Assembly: GCA_021771035.1 (NCBI GenBank)
Contig: JAETPU010000005.1
Coordinates: 124,001-188,000 of the forward strand
Reading direction: 5' to 3'
From: Marvinbryantia formatexigens
GTDB lineage: Bacteria; Bacillota; Clostridia; Oscillospirales; Ruminococcaceae
Length of the DNA stretch: 64,000 nucleotides
In this document: one piece after another, positions 17,839 to 25,942 of the stretch
Layout: every line of letters begins with the position of its first letter
Position numbering within the stretch: position 1 is the first letter of the stretch
Notes under the pieces: generated by a model
Databases searched by the model: none
Seen by the model: only the letters and a program-made list of their open reading frames with translations
Told to the model about the DNA's origin: nothing
Position numbers and translations under genes: made by a program

Positions 17839-19044
17839 ATGTTGGTAAAAAAAGAATGGATCGCAATGTTACTGGCGGGCGGACAGGGAAGCAGGCTGTA
17901 CACCCTCACCAAGAAACTGGCCAAGCCGGCGGTGCCGTTTGGCGGGAAATACCGGATTATTGATTTCCCGCTGTCGAACTGCATCAACTCCGGTATCGAT
18001 ACCGTGGGTGTGCTGACCCAGTACCAGCCACTGGTGCTCAATGAGTACATCGGCAACGGCCAGCCGTGGGATTTGGACAGAATGAACGGAGGCGTGTATG
18101 TGCTTCCGCCCTACCAAAAGAGCTCCGGCTCCGACTGGTACCAGGGTACGGCAAACGCCATCTATCAGAATATTCAGTTCATCGAGCGGTATGATCCGGA
18201 ATATGTGGTCATCCTCTCCGGTGACCATATCTATAAGATGGACTATTCCAAGATGCTGGCCTTCCACAAGGAAAAGAACGCGGACGCCACCATCTCGGTG
18301 ATCAACGTCCCAATGGAGGAGGCCTCCCGTTTCGGCATCATGAACGCCAATGAGGACGGCAGCATCTATGAATTCGAGGAGAAGCCCGCCAATCCCAAGA
18401 GCACATTGGCTTCTATGGGAATTTACATCTTTACCTGGAAGAAGCTGAAAAAGTACCTGGAGGAGGACGAGCTGGATCCCGATTCCTCCAAGGATTTCGG
18501 CAAAAATATCATCCCCCGTATGCTGGGGGAGGGACAGAAGCTGTGGGCCTACCAGTTTGACGGCTACTGGAAGGATGTTGGAACCATCTCCAGCCTGTGG
18601 GAGGCCAATATGGACCTTCTGGATCCCAAGGTTCCGCTGAATCTGTACGATGATTCCTGGAAGATTTATGCCCGCAACCCGGTAATGGCGCCGCATTACA
18701 TCGGCAATCATGCCACGGTTCAGAATTCCATGGTGACAGAGGGCTGCGTCATTGACGGAGAAGTGGAGTTCTCTATCCTGTTCTCAGGGGTTACCGTGGA
18801 GCGGGGAGCGGTCATCCGCGACAGCATCATCATGCCGGGCGCCACGGTCAAGGCCGGCGCGGTGGTGGAATACTCCATCGTGGCGGAGAACAGCACCATC
18901 GGCCCGGGGGCCCAGGTGGGCTGCCGTCCTGAGGATATCCAGGACAAGGACAGCTGGGGCATCACCGTCATTGGAGACGGCGTCACCGTGGGAAGCGGAG
19001 CTAAGATAGGCGCAAACCAGATGGTGGAAGCGGATGTCAAATAA
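17839..19044 (+). CDS. glgC: Glucose-1-phosphate adenylyltransferase, catalytic subunit
   Basis: A 401-residue ADP-glucose pyrophosphorylase, making ADP-glucose from glucose-1-phosphate and ATP, the committed step to glycogen. The N-terminal nucleotidyltransferase domain has [23 protein letters not shown] and the active-site DHIYKMDY; the C-terminal part is a left-handed beta-helix with hexapeptide repeats ([19 protein letters not shown]). No clear Shine-Dalgarno is present; the start is set by homology and by a sequence shared with glgD (GGCAGAATGGGTGTT). Probably pairs with GlgD. Confidence 0.96.
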   Translation: MLVKKEWIAMLLAGGQGSRLYTLTKKLAKPAVPFGGKYRIIDFPLSNCINSGIDTVGVLTQYQPLVLNEYIGNGQPWDLDRMNGGVYVLPPYQKSSGSDWYQGTANAIYQNIQFIERYDPEYVVILSGDHIYKMDYSKMLAFHKEKNADATISVINVPMEEASRFGIMNANEDGSIYEFEEKPANPKSTLASMGIYIFTWKKLKKYLEEDELDPDSSKDFGKNIIPRMLGEGQKLWAYQFDGYWKDVGTISSLWEANMDLLDPKVPLNLYDDSWKIYARNPVMAPHYIGNHATVQNSMVTEGCVIDGEVEFSILFSGVTVERGAVIRDSIIMPGATVKAGAVVEYSIVAENSTIGPGAQVGCRPEDIQDKDSWGITVIGDGVTVGSGAKIGANQMVEADVK

Positions 19045-19096
19045 ATTGGGACAGGAACCACAAAACTAGGCCAGAGCGGCGGAATGGGTGTTGACT

Positions 19097-20215
19097 ATGA
19101 TTACAAATACATTGGGAATTGTGTTCTCCAATATGCACGACGAAATGCTGGGAGAACTGACGGAACACAGAACCACAGGTTCTATCCCCTTTGGCGGGAG
19201 GTACCGCCTGATTGATTTTATGCTCTCCAATATGGTGAATTCCGGGATCTCCGATATCGGAATCGTTACGAAAAACAACTATCAGTCCCTGATGGATCAT
19301 CTGGGCTCCGGCCGGGATTGGGATCTCTCCCGCAAACGCGGCGGTATGTGCATTCTGCCGCCCTTCGGCCATTCCTCCACTGGGATGTACCGGGGACGCC
19401 TGGAGGCGCTGTCCGGTGTGATGAGCTATATCCGGCACAGCAACGCCCAGTATGTGATGCTCTCCGATACGGACATTGTGGCCAATATCGATTTGGATGA
19501 CGTAATGGAGCAGCACCAGAAGAGCGGCGCGGATATCACAGTGGTGTATAAATGCGCTCAGTTCCCCAAGGACGCTCCCAAGGATATCGCCATCCTGAAT
19601 TTGGATGACAGCGGCAGAGTCAATGATGTGCTGGTGAATTCCCACTCCACCGGCAAGCAGAATATTTATCTGAATATCGCCATTATGCGCAAGGAGCTTC
19701 TGGAGCACCTTGCCATCGAGGGGACAGCCCGCAACAATCCCAGCTTTACTGGTTTTGTACTGCAGGAGCGCAGCCGGGTCCTGAAAATTATGGGTTATGA
19801 GTTTCAGGGCTTTTCCAGTAAGGTCATCAATATGAAGGACTTCTTCAAAACCAACATGGACCTGCTCGATCCTGCCGTGCGCGAGCAGCTGTTCTTCTCG
19901 GAGCGGCCGATCTATACAAAGGTTCGGGACGAGGTTCCGGTGAAGTACGGCCTGGATTCCGTGGTGCGTAATTCCATGATTGCGGACGGGTGTATCATTG
20001 ACGGCTATGTGGAAAATTCCATTATCTTCCGCGGCGTCAAGATTGCCAAGGGCGCCGTGGTGAAAAATTCCATTATCATGCAGTCTGGCGTTGTGGGGGA
20101 AAACGCAAAGCTGGATTATGTGGTGACCGATAAGGATGTGTTCATCGACAGCGGGAGGATCCTCACCGGATTTGAAACCTATCCTATCTTTATCGCCAAG
20201 GGCAGCCGCGTATAA
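19097..20215 (+). CDS. glgD: Glucose-1-phosphate adenylyltransferase, GlgD subunit
   Basis: A 372-residue paralogue of GlgC with the same two-domain plan but altered active-site loops: the GGxGSRL loop is missing (NTLGIVFSNMHDEML instead), which fits a regulatory or non-catalytic partner. In Firmicutes GlgC and GlgD form a heteromeric enzyme with changed kinetics. The ATG at 19097 is taken over a GTG three codons earlier. Like glgC it lacks a good ribosome site but has the same GGCGGAATGGGTGTT block just before the start. Confidence 0.93.
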   Translation: MITNTLGIVFSNMHDEMLGELTEHRTTGSIPFGGRYRLIDFMLSNMVNSGISDIGIVTKNNYQSLMDHLGSGRDWDLSRKRGGMCILPPFGHSSTGMYRGRLEALSGVMSYIRHSNAQYVMLSDTDIVANIDLDDVMEQHQKSGADITVVYKCAQFPKDAPKDIAILNLDDSGRVNDVLVNSHSTGKQNIYLNIAIMRKELLEHLAIEGTARNNPSFTGFVLQERSRVLKIMGYEFQGFSSKVINMKDFFKTNMDLLDPAVREQLFFSERPIYTKVRDEVPVKYGLDSVVRNSMIADGCIIDGYVENSIIFRGVKIAKGAVVKNSIIMQSGVVGENAKLDYVVTDKDVFIDSGRILTGFETYPIFIAKGSRV

Positions 20216-20332
20216 GGCTTTGGAGAAACAAACCGCTGCGGCCCAGCGGTTTGTTTTCCTCCTTGCACGGCGTCTCAAACGTGATAGACAGGCTGCCGCC
20301 TTGGGCGGGACAGCCGGAAAGGTGTGGAAAGT

Positions 20333-21751
20333 ATGAGAATTCTATATGCAGCCAGCGAAGCGCTCCCTTATATTGCGTCAGGAGGACTTGCCGACGTTGC
20401 GGGATCCCTGCCCAAGGCAATCCGGGATAAAAAGCACGCCTGCCGCGTAGTGATGCCTTTATACGGCGACATCAAGGACGAGCTGCGCCAGAGCCTGCGC
20501 TTTGTCACCAGCTTTTATGTGCCGGTGGCCTGGAGAAGCCAGTACTGCGGGCTCTATGAGGGCAATGTAGGCGGTGTCAAATATTATCTGCTGGACAATG
20601 AGTATTATTTCCGCAGAAAGGGAATTTACGGGTTCTATGATGATGCGGAGCGCTTTACCTTCTTCTCCCGGGCCATCCTGGAGATGCTCCACTATATCCC
20701 CTTTGATCCCCAGATCATCCACTGCAACGACTGGCAGACCGCTTTGGTTCCGGTATATCTCAACCTGTTTTACCGCAATGACGAGCGTTACCGGGATATT
20801 AAGACAGTATTTACCATTCATAACATCCAGTATCAGGGAAAATACGGGACAGAGCTGCTCACAGAGGTTCTGGGTATTCCGGAATATGCCTCCAGCATCC
20901 TGCAGTATGACGACTGCCTGAACTTTATGAAGGGCGCCATCGACCAGAGCGACATGGTGAGCACGGTGAGCCCCACCTATGCCCGCGAAATTCTGGATCC
21001 CTGGTTCTCCCATAAGCTGGACCGGATGCTGGTGCCCCGGCAGTATAAGCTGCGGGGAATCCTCAACGGGATCGATACCAATGTCTACAATCCCCAAACC
21101 GATCCCATGATCTATGAGACCTTCGGTATCTCCGACGCGAAAAAGGGCAAGGCCAAGAATAAGGCTGCCCTGCAGGCCGAAATGGGCCTGCCCCAGGCCC
21201 CGGACCGGATGCTGGTGGGAATGGTAGGCCGTCTGGTTGCCCACAAGGGATTGGATCTGGTGAAATATATCCTGGAGGAGATGATCTCCCATGGATACCA
21301 ATTTGCCATTCTGGGCTCGGGAGACAAAGAGTTTGAGGATTTCTTCCGGTATATCCATGATAAGTATCCCCAGAGCGTGGGCTTGACGGTGGGCTTTATT
21401 CCCCAGCTTGCCCATAAGATCTACGCGGGCTCCGACGCCTTTTTGATGCCCTCCAAGAGCGAGCCCTGCGGCCTGGCACAGATGATTTCCCTGCGCTACG
21501 GAACCCTCCCCATTGTCCGCAAAACAGGAGGGCTCCAGGACAGCATCCGTGATCTGGGGGAGGAAAACGGCAATGGCTTCACCTTTGCCTCCTATAACGC
21601 CCACGACATGATGGGCGCGGTGGATCGCTGCGGCGGGCTGTTCGGCAACCAGGAGGCCTGGGATAAGGCTGTGGTCAATGCCATGCAGTGCGATGTGAGC
21701 TGGGCTAAATCCGCCGAGGAATACATCGATATGTATAAAAAGCTGCTGTAG
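20333..21751 (+). CDS. glgA: Glycogen synthase (ADP-glucose)
   Basis: A 472-residue GT5 glycogen synthase that extends alpha-1,4-glucan from ADP-glucose. The GT-B fold shows in FTIHNIQYQGKYG, MVGRLVAHKGLDL and the C-terminal PSKSEPCGLAQMISLRYG with its catalytic Glu. The N-terminal substrate loop usually written KTGGL reads IASGGLADVAGSLP, so the lysine and threonine are replaced. The ATG at 20333 is preferred to a GTG three codons upstream. It ends the glg cluster; no glycogen phosphorylase or debranching enzyme is in the window. Confidence 0.95.
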   Translation: MRILYAASEALPYIASGGLADVAGSLPKAIRDKKHACRVVMPLYGDIKDELRQSLRFVTSFYVPVAWRSQYCGLYEGNVGGVKYYLLDNEYYFRRKGIYGFYDDAERFTFFSRAILEMLHYIPFDPQIIHCNDWQTALVPVYLNLFYRNDERYRDIKTVFTIHNIQYQGKYGTELLTEVLGIPEYASSILQYDDCLNFMKGAIDQSDMVSTVSPTYAREILDPWFSHKLDRMLVPRQYKLRGILNGIDTNVYNPQTDPMIYETFGISDAKKGKAKNKAALQAEMGLPQAPDRMLVGMVGRLVAHKGLDLVKYILEEMISHGYQFAILGSGDKEFEDFFRYIHDKYPQSVGLTVGFIPQLAHKIYAGSDAFLMPSKSEPCGLAQMISLRYGTLPIVRKTGGLQDSIRDLGEENGNGFTFASYNAHDMMGAVDRCGGLFGNQEAWDKAVVNAMQCDVSWAKSAEEYIDMYKKLL

Positions 21752-22124
21752 CGGCTGCGTTTGGGGGCGGTTTTGCTCTCGGGATAGAAAGGCACTCCTG
21801 GATGGGGTGCCTTTCTGGTTTGCCGGGGAAGAGGAAATTTTTTTGCGGCGCTTGCATTGAGCTTTAGGGTTCTTCGATAGGTGCCAAAGCGTGGATTTTG
21901 CCGGGGAAACAGCCCGAGACAGCGGATCGCACTGCCGGTGGGGTTCTGGGCATTGGGCGGCGGAGCGTCTATACTCAAAGCCATGCCAAAGCTGTGCGGC
22001 AGGCCGCCTCATTTTTCCGGAAATGGGGTAGCGCCCAGGCGAGGCCTTGGAATGCCGATTGCCGGAGAAAGAAGAAATTTGAGGAATACACCCGTGCCAT
22101 GCGGGAGAATCGGGAGGAATGATG
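21752..22124. other. Gap after glgA
   Basis: Contains the probable glg terminator at 21787-21816. A 74-codon frame at 21898-22122 ends inside the ribosome site of the DUF6440 gene but has no ribosome site of its own or known likeness, so it is not called. Confidence 0.5.
21787..21816 (+). terminator. Probable terminator of the glycogen cluster
   Basis: Stem GAAAGGCAC (21787-21795) with GTGCCTTTC (21807-21815), 36 bases past the glgA stop. The following T-run is weak (TGGTTT). Confidence 0.6.
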
Positions 22125-22319
22125 ATGGCGGCTTCAGAACGCTTTGTAAGAGTTTACCGGCAGGGAACCATGACCGTAATGGACATTTGGGTGGATACAG
22201 TGACGGGAGTCAATTATCTCTACCATCAGCAGGGCTACTCCGGCGGCTTGACCCCGCTGCTGGACCGGGATGGCAAGCCGGTCATCTCTGCGGTGGGCGC
22301 CGACGGTTTGGAGCGGTAA
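22125..22319 (+). CDS. Small DUF6440-like protein
   Basis: A 64-residue protein, MAASERFVRVYRQGTMTVMD onward, ending in a YSGGLTPLLDRDGKPV segment typical of DUF6440 proteins: TGVNYLYHQQGYSGGLTPLL is the recognisable core. No membrane segment or signal; predicted small beta-rich cytosolic protein of unknown role. Three ATGs stand in a row; the third (22125) is chosen because the GGGAGG box (22112-22117) is then seven bases away. Confidence 0.7.
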   Translation: MAASERFVRVYRQGTMTVMDIWVDTVTGVNYLYHQQGYSGGLTPLLDRDGKPVISAVGADGLER

Positions 22320-22645
22320 AACTCCCGCTGCCGGTGCTCGCGCAAAGCGGGAGTGCCCGTCTGCGCCTTAAGGACCCATTGGGCCAGGGGAGCTGCTGTA
22401 AAATGGTCCATTTTACGGCAGCTCCCCTTTTTGGCTCATTTTATGGTATACTTTTCTGGTAGCTTTGAAAGATTGCCGGGGTTCTGCCATGGGGAGGCCT
22501 GGGCAAGGGGACTCGCTGCGAAACGGATTTTACGCAATGCCGGGATTACTGACCCGTGGCCGCGGCTGTGCGTAGCATTGGCAGAAACGGGCGTCCGCCA
22601 GGGGCGTGCCAGAAGAGACAGGAACTGGAACAGGAGGATCCATGG
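22320..22645. other. Gap between DUF6440 and GNAT genes
   Basis: Begins with a stem-loop of ACTCCCGC/GCGGGAGT directly after the stop, then the strong terminator at 22386-22432 and a possible extended -10 site TGGTATACT at 22444-22452. Confidence 0.5.
22386..22432 (+). terminator. Terminator after the DUF6440 gene
   Basis: Long stem 22386-22405 with 22409-22428 (AGGGGAGCTGC... pairing with GCAGCTCCCCT, one mismatch inside) followed by TTTTT. Confidence 0.85.
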
Positions 22646-23098
22646 ATGAAATTCAGGCAGACAGACAGGATAACAGCACAGGAGCGGGCCTTTGTGGACC
22701 AACAGCTCTCTGAGTATAACCGGGCACGCGGGCAGGTTTGGGAGCCCCGGGAACTGGGCGTGTTTGTGGAGGATGAAGACGGAGCTGTCCAGGGGGCGCT
22801 GACCGGCGAGACCAATGGCCTTTGGCTGAAGGTGGAATACCTCTGGGTGCGTCAGGCGCTGCGGGGACAGAAACTGGGGGGCACACTGCTGGAACTGGCG
22901 GAGGCCGAGGCCAGGCGCCGAGGCTGCCGATATTCGTTTTTGAGCACATTCCAATTTCAGGCTCCTCAATTTTATGAGAAGATGGGCTATCGGCTGGTTC
23001 TGGAACTGGTAAATTACCCCTGTGAGGGGAAACGGCTCTTCTATACCAAAATACTGGTTCCCTGTGAGGGCAGCGGGGAAGAAACAAGGGAGATGTAA
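22646..23098 (+). CDS. GNAT-family N-acetyltransferase
   Basis: A 150-residue acetyltransferase. The acetyl-CoA pocket is seen in LWVRQALRGQKLGGTLLELAE (Q/RxxGxG/A-like loop RGQKLGG) and the C-terminal PQFYEKMGYRL is the usual beta-6/alpha-4 end. Substrate unknown. The start at 22646 is eight bases after an AGGAGG box. It is followed after three bases by the YitT gene, so the two are probably cotranscribed. Confidence 0.85.
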   Translation: MKFRQTDRITAQERAFVDQQLSEYNRARGQVWEPRELGVFVEDEDGAVQGALTGETNGLWLKVEYLWVRQALRGQKLGGTLLELAEAEARRRGCRYSFLSTFQFQAPQFYEKMGYRLVLELVNYPCEGKRLFYTKILVPCEGSGEETREM

Positions 23099-23101
23099 GC
23101 T

Positions 23102-23968
23102 TTGGCAAAGAGAAAAAACAAATATGGACGGGCGCTGCTGCAAATTTTGAGTATCCTGCTGGGAAACACCATTCTGGCCTTCGGGGTGGCGGCTTTTATT
23201 GTTCCCAACAATTTGATTTCCGGCGGGAGCACCGGGCTCTCCCTGCTTTTTGAGCATCTGCTGGGGGTTCCCATTACAGTAACGGTGTGTATTACCAACG
23301 GCGTGATGTTTCTGCTGGGGCTTGTGCTGCTGGGGCGCCGGTTTGCCGTCACCACTCTTTTGAGTACGATTTACTATCCGATTATTTTGGGATACTTCCA
23401 AACCCTGCCCCTGGAGAGCCTGGGACAGGATAAGCTGCTCTCCTGCCTGTATGCGGGCCTGACGGTGGGGGCCGGTGTGGGGCTGGTGCTGCGTATGGGC
23501 GCCTCTACCGGCGGTATGGATATTCCTCCCCTGATTCTCAACCGGAAGCTGGGGCTTTCCCTGTCGCTGGTGATGTATGGGATAGATTTTGTCATCCTGC
23601 TCTCGCAGATTCCGTTCTCCTCGGCGCAGGAGGTGCTCTATGGGCTTTTGGTGGTTTTACTGTCCTCGCTCACCATCAACCAGATGCTGCTACTGGGCAA
23701 AAAGCAGACCCAGGTGCTGATTATCAGTGATGAGATTGGGACAATCAATGAGAGGATTCAAAACCGGATTGACCGCGGCTCCACCTTTATAAAGGCCGTT
23801 ACCGGCTACCGGCAGGAGGAGCGCAGAATCCTGCTGACGGTTCTCTCCCACCGGGAGCTGACACCTCTGACCCAACTGGTCCATGAGATTGATCCGGCGG
23901 CCTTTTTAATTGTCAGCCAAGTCAATGAGGTGCGGGGACGTGGCTTTACCCTGGATAAGCACGCCTGA
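23102..23968 (+). CDS. YitT-family membrane protein
   Basis: A 288-residue member of the YitT family (DUF161 plus C-terminal DUF2179). About five or six helices occupy residues 10-195 (GNTILAFGVAAFIVPNN, GGSTGLSLLFEHLLG), then a soluble domain carries the ITGYR-like AVTGYRQEERRILLTVLSHREL motif. Proposed membrane transport role, substrate unknown. A TTG start is used, with GGGAGATG nearby; no in-frame ATG exists near the N-terminus of the family. Confidence 0.88.
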   Translation: MAKRKNKYGRALLQILSILLGNTILAFGVAAFIVPNNLISGGSTGLSLLFEHLLGVPITVTVCITNGVMFLLGLVLLGRRFAVTTLLSTIYYPIILGYFQTLPLESLGQDKLLSCLYAGLTVGAGVGLVLRMGASTGGMDIPPLILNRKLGLSLSLVMYGIDFVILLSQIPFSSAQEVLYGLLVVLLSSLTINQMLLLGKKQTQVLIISDEIGTINERIQNRIDRGSTFIKAVTGYRQEERRILLTVLSHRELTPLTQLVHEIDPAAFLIVSQVNEVRGRGFTLDKHA

Positions 23969-24360
23969 CAAGGTTCCCCTGTTTTGGCGCTGTGAGTGGA
24001 AAACTGTCCCGGATTCGGCAGGGATTGATGCGGCAGTATCTCAAAAATCGACAACATATAGGAAATAAGGACTGTAAAATTACTATATGGAATGAAAAAA
24101 CGGAGAAGAACTCCATTTTTAGGGAGGTTCGATCCCCTGGATGCCGGAGGCTTTTTGGCAATGGCGTCAGTCCAAATGCTTGGGATTGGGGGAACCTTTT
24201 AACAAAAACGCAGGAACTGGCCTGCAAATCGGATTTTGCTTTTGACAGCCATCCGGTTCTGCCTGCGGAAAACAATATGGACCGGCTTCGCAGACAGTGC
24301 CCGCGGATAGAGGGGAAGCAGGGCGGATTCGGGAGGATATTGCCGGATGACAGATCCAAT

Positions 24361-24396
24361 AACTCTGTAAAGCTATTTGGCTTTACAGAGTTTTGC
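24361..24396 (+). terminator. Intrinsic terminator
   Basis: Perfect 12-base stem AACTCTGTAAAG (24361-24372) with CTTTACAGAGTT (24381-24392), then TTTT. It is 390 bases beyond yitT, an unusually long 3' region, and insulates the ymdB promoter. Confidence 0.75.
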
Positions 24397-24495
24397 CATG
24401 GACGAGTCCGCAAAATGGCAGCACCGGGCCCTGGGACAGAGTTCGGATGGCGCTCAGTCCGGCAGCTCCGGGCACAAAATCGTAACAGGCCCGAC

Positions 24496-24524
24496 TTGAA
24501 AACTTCATCTTTCTTACCTATAAT
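24496..24524 (+). promoter_or_regulatory. Promoter of ymdB
   Basis: TTGAAA (24496-24501), 17-base spacer, TATAAT (24519-24524), about 45 bases before the start codon. Confidence 0.75.
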
Positions 24525-24571
24525 TAAAACCTACAGATCCCGCCCAGGGATAGGAAATGGAGGAAACACCC

Positions 24572-25339
24572 ATGCGAGTATTAGCAATTGGCGATGTAGT
24601 GGGACAGGTTGGCTGTGATTGTCTGCGGCGTCATCTGCCACAGGTAAAACGGACCTATGGCGTGGATTTTACAGTGGTCAACGGAGAAAATTCAGCTGAG
24701 GGCAACGGGATTCTGCCCAAATCCGCCGACAGCATCTTTGACAGCGGAGCGGATGTCATCACCACGGGGAACCATGTTCTGCGCCGCCGGGAAATCTATG
24801 AGATGCTTGGGCGGGATATCGGGCTTATCCGCCCCGCCAATTACCATTCCAGCTGTCCGGGCGTGGGGTACTTTGTCTACGATCTCATTCCCTTGCGGGT
24901 GTGTGTCATCAATCTGAGCGGGACCGTCTATCTGGAGAGCAGCGATAACCCCTTTGACTGTGTGGACCGCATTTTGGAGCGGGAGCACAGCGACATTACC
25001 ATTGTGGATTTCCATGCGGAGGCCACTGCGGAGAAAATTGCCATGGCTTACCACCTGGATGGACGGGCCAGCCTGCTGTTCGGTACCCACACCCATGTCC
25101 AGACAGCGGATGAACGGATCTTTGAGGGCGGGCTGGGGTATATCACGGATTTGGGAATGTGCGGGCCTGTCCACTCCGTGCTGGGGGTAAAACCAGAATT
25201 AGCCCTGAAAAAGCTGCGCACCCATCAGCCAGTGCGGTTTGAAAATGCCGGCGGGGAATGCCAGATGTCTGGAATTTTGGCAGATATCGATGAGAATACT
25301 GGAAAAACCGTTCACATTGAGCGGATTAATGTTAGATAA
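24572..25339 (+). CDS. ymdB: YmdB-family metallophosphoesterase
   Basis: A 255-residue metallophosphoesterase of the YmdB family, which in B. subtilis hydrolyses 2',3'-cyclic nucleotides and affects biofilm and sporulation choices. Metal-site motifs are IGDVVG, VNGENSAEG, ITTGNHVL, DFHAEATAEK and GTHTHVQTAD. The start at 24572 is used: the GGAGG box (24559-24563) overlaps an earlier in-frame ATG. The gene precedes spoVS, as in the conserved rny-ymdB-spoVS order; rny is not adjacent here. Confidence 0.95.
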   Translation: MRVLAIGDVVGQVGCDCLRRHLPQVKRTYGVDFTVVNGENSAEGNGILPKSADSIFDSGADVITTGNHVLRRREIYEMLGRDIGLIRPANYHSSCPGVGYFVYDLIPLRVCVINLSGTVYLESSDNPFDCVDRILEREHSDITIVDFHAEATAEKIAMAYHLDGRASLLFGTHTHVQTADERIFEGGLGYITDLGMCGPVHSVLGVKPELALKKLRTHQPVRFENAGGECQMSGILADIDENTGKTVHIERINVR

Positions 25340-25364
25340 ATTTTATAAAATATTTCTACAATAC

Positions 25365-25393
25365 TTGCCTTTTTTGTGATAATGAGCTATCAT
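25365..25393 (+). promoter_or_regulatory. Possible promoter of spoVS
   Basis: TTGCCT (25365-25370), 17-base spacer, TATCAT (25388-25393). No clear sigma-H motif was seen, although spoVS is under sigma-H in B. subtilis. Confidence 0.5.
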
Positions 25394-25447
25394 AGAACTT
25401 AGAAAAAGTTCCCATTGGGAAACGCGAAAGCAGGGGAGGTTGTAGAA

Positions 25448-25708
25448 ATGGAAATACTAAAAGTTTCGGCTAAATCGAATCCGAATTCCGTTGCAGGAGC
25501 CGTTGCGGGGGTTATTCGTGAGAAGGGCGCTGTGGAGGTTCAGGCGGTGGGCGCAGGAGCGGCCAACCAGGCAATCAAAGCGGTTGCGATTGCCCGGGGG
25601 TATCTGGCGCCGGGCGGGGTGGATTTAATCTGTATCCCGGCCTTTGCCAATGTGACCATCGATGATGAGGATCGCACCGCCATCAAATTGATTGTGGAGC
25701 CCCGCTGA
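25448..25708 (+). CDS. spoVS: Stage V sporulation protein S
   Basis: An 86-residue SpoVS, MEILKVSAKSNPNSVAGAVA onward, nearly standard length and with the highly conserved Alba-like fold residues (GAGAANQAIKAVAIARGYL, IPAFANVTIDDEDRTAIKL). SpoVS is needed for late spore assembly steps in B. subtilis; the mechanism is unclear. The ATG follows a GGGGAGG box. It is next to ymdB and is closed by a strong terminator. Confidence 0.97.
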   Translation: MEILKVSAKSNPNSVAGAVAGVIREKGAVEVQAVGAGAANQAIKAVAIARGYLAPGGVDLICIPAFANVTIDDEDRTAIKLIVEPR

Positions 25709-25733
25709 AACCCCTCTTCCTAAAAAAGAATAG

Positions 25734-25770
25734 AAAACCGGCACAGGCAAAACTGCCTGTGCCGGTTTTT
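25734..25770 (+). terminator. Terminator between spoVS and the SpoVB-like gene
   Basis: Perfect 15-base stem AAAACCGGCACAGGC (25734-25748) with 25755-25769 and T-runs on both sides, so it can stop both the plus-strand spoVS and the converging minus-strand gene. Confidence 0.9.
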
Positions 25771-25942
25771 GGATATTCAAACGGATCGCCGGTTGGGCCG
25801 GGCGTGTGTTCCGTAACGAACAGCAGCGCCGCTGAGCAGCCGGCATTCTGTATTGTGTGCGTTTGGGCGGCGCTTGCCCGATGCCCCTGCAGGGACGATA
25901 TGGGCACTGCATCCCTTGCGGCCGGGTGAGGATACCAATAGG

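Larger units (their letters stand above)
23969..24571. other. 0.6 kb gap before ymdB
   Basis: Holds a bidirectional-looking terminator at 24361-24396 and the ymdB promoter at 24496-24524. The preceding 390 bases contain no gene or structure I can support. Confidence 0.55.

Noticed and set aside
15675-18056. 793-codon open frame opposite glgB
   Set aside because: It is the antisense shadow of glgB and part of glgC; codon choice and homology support the plus strand.
21898-22122. 74-codon plus-strand frame before the DUF6440 gene
   Set aside because: Its end overlaps the next ribosome site as in coupled genes, but it has no ribosome site of its own and its composition looks non-coding.
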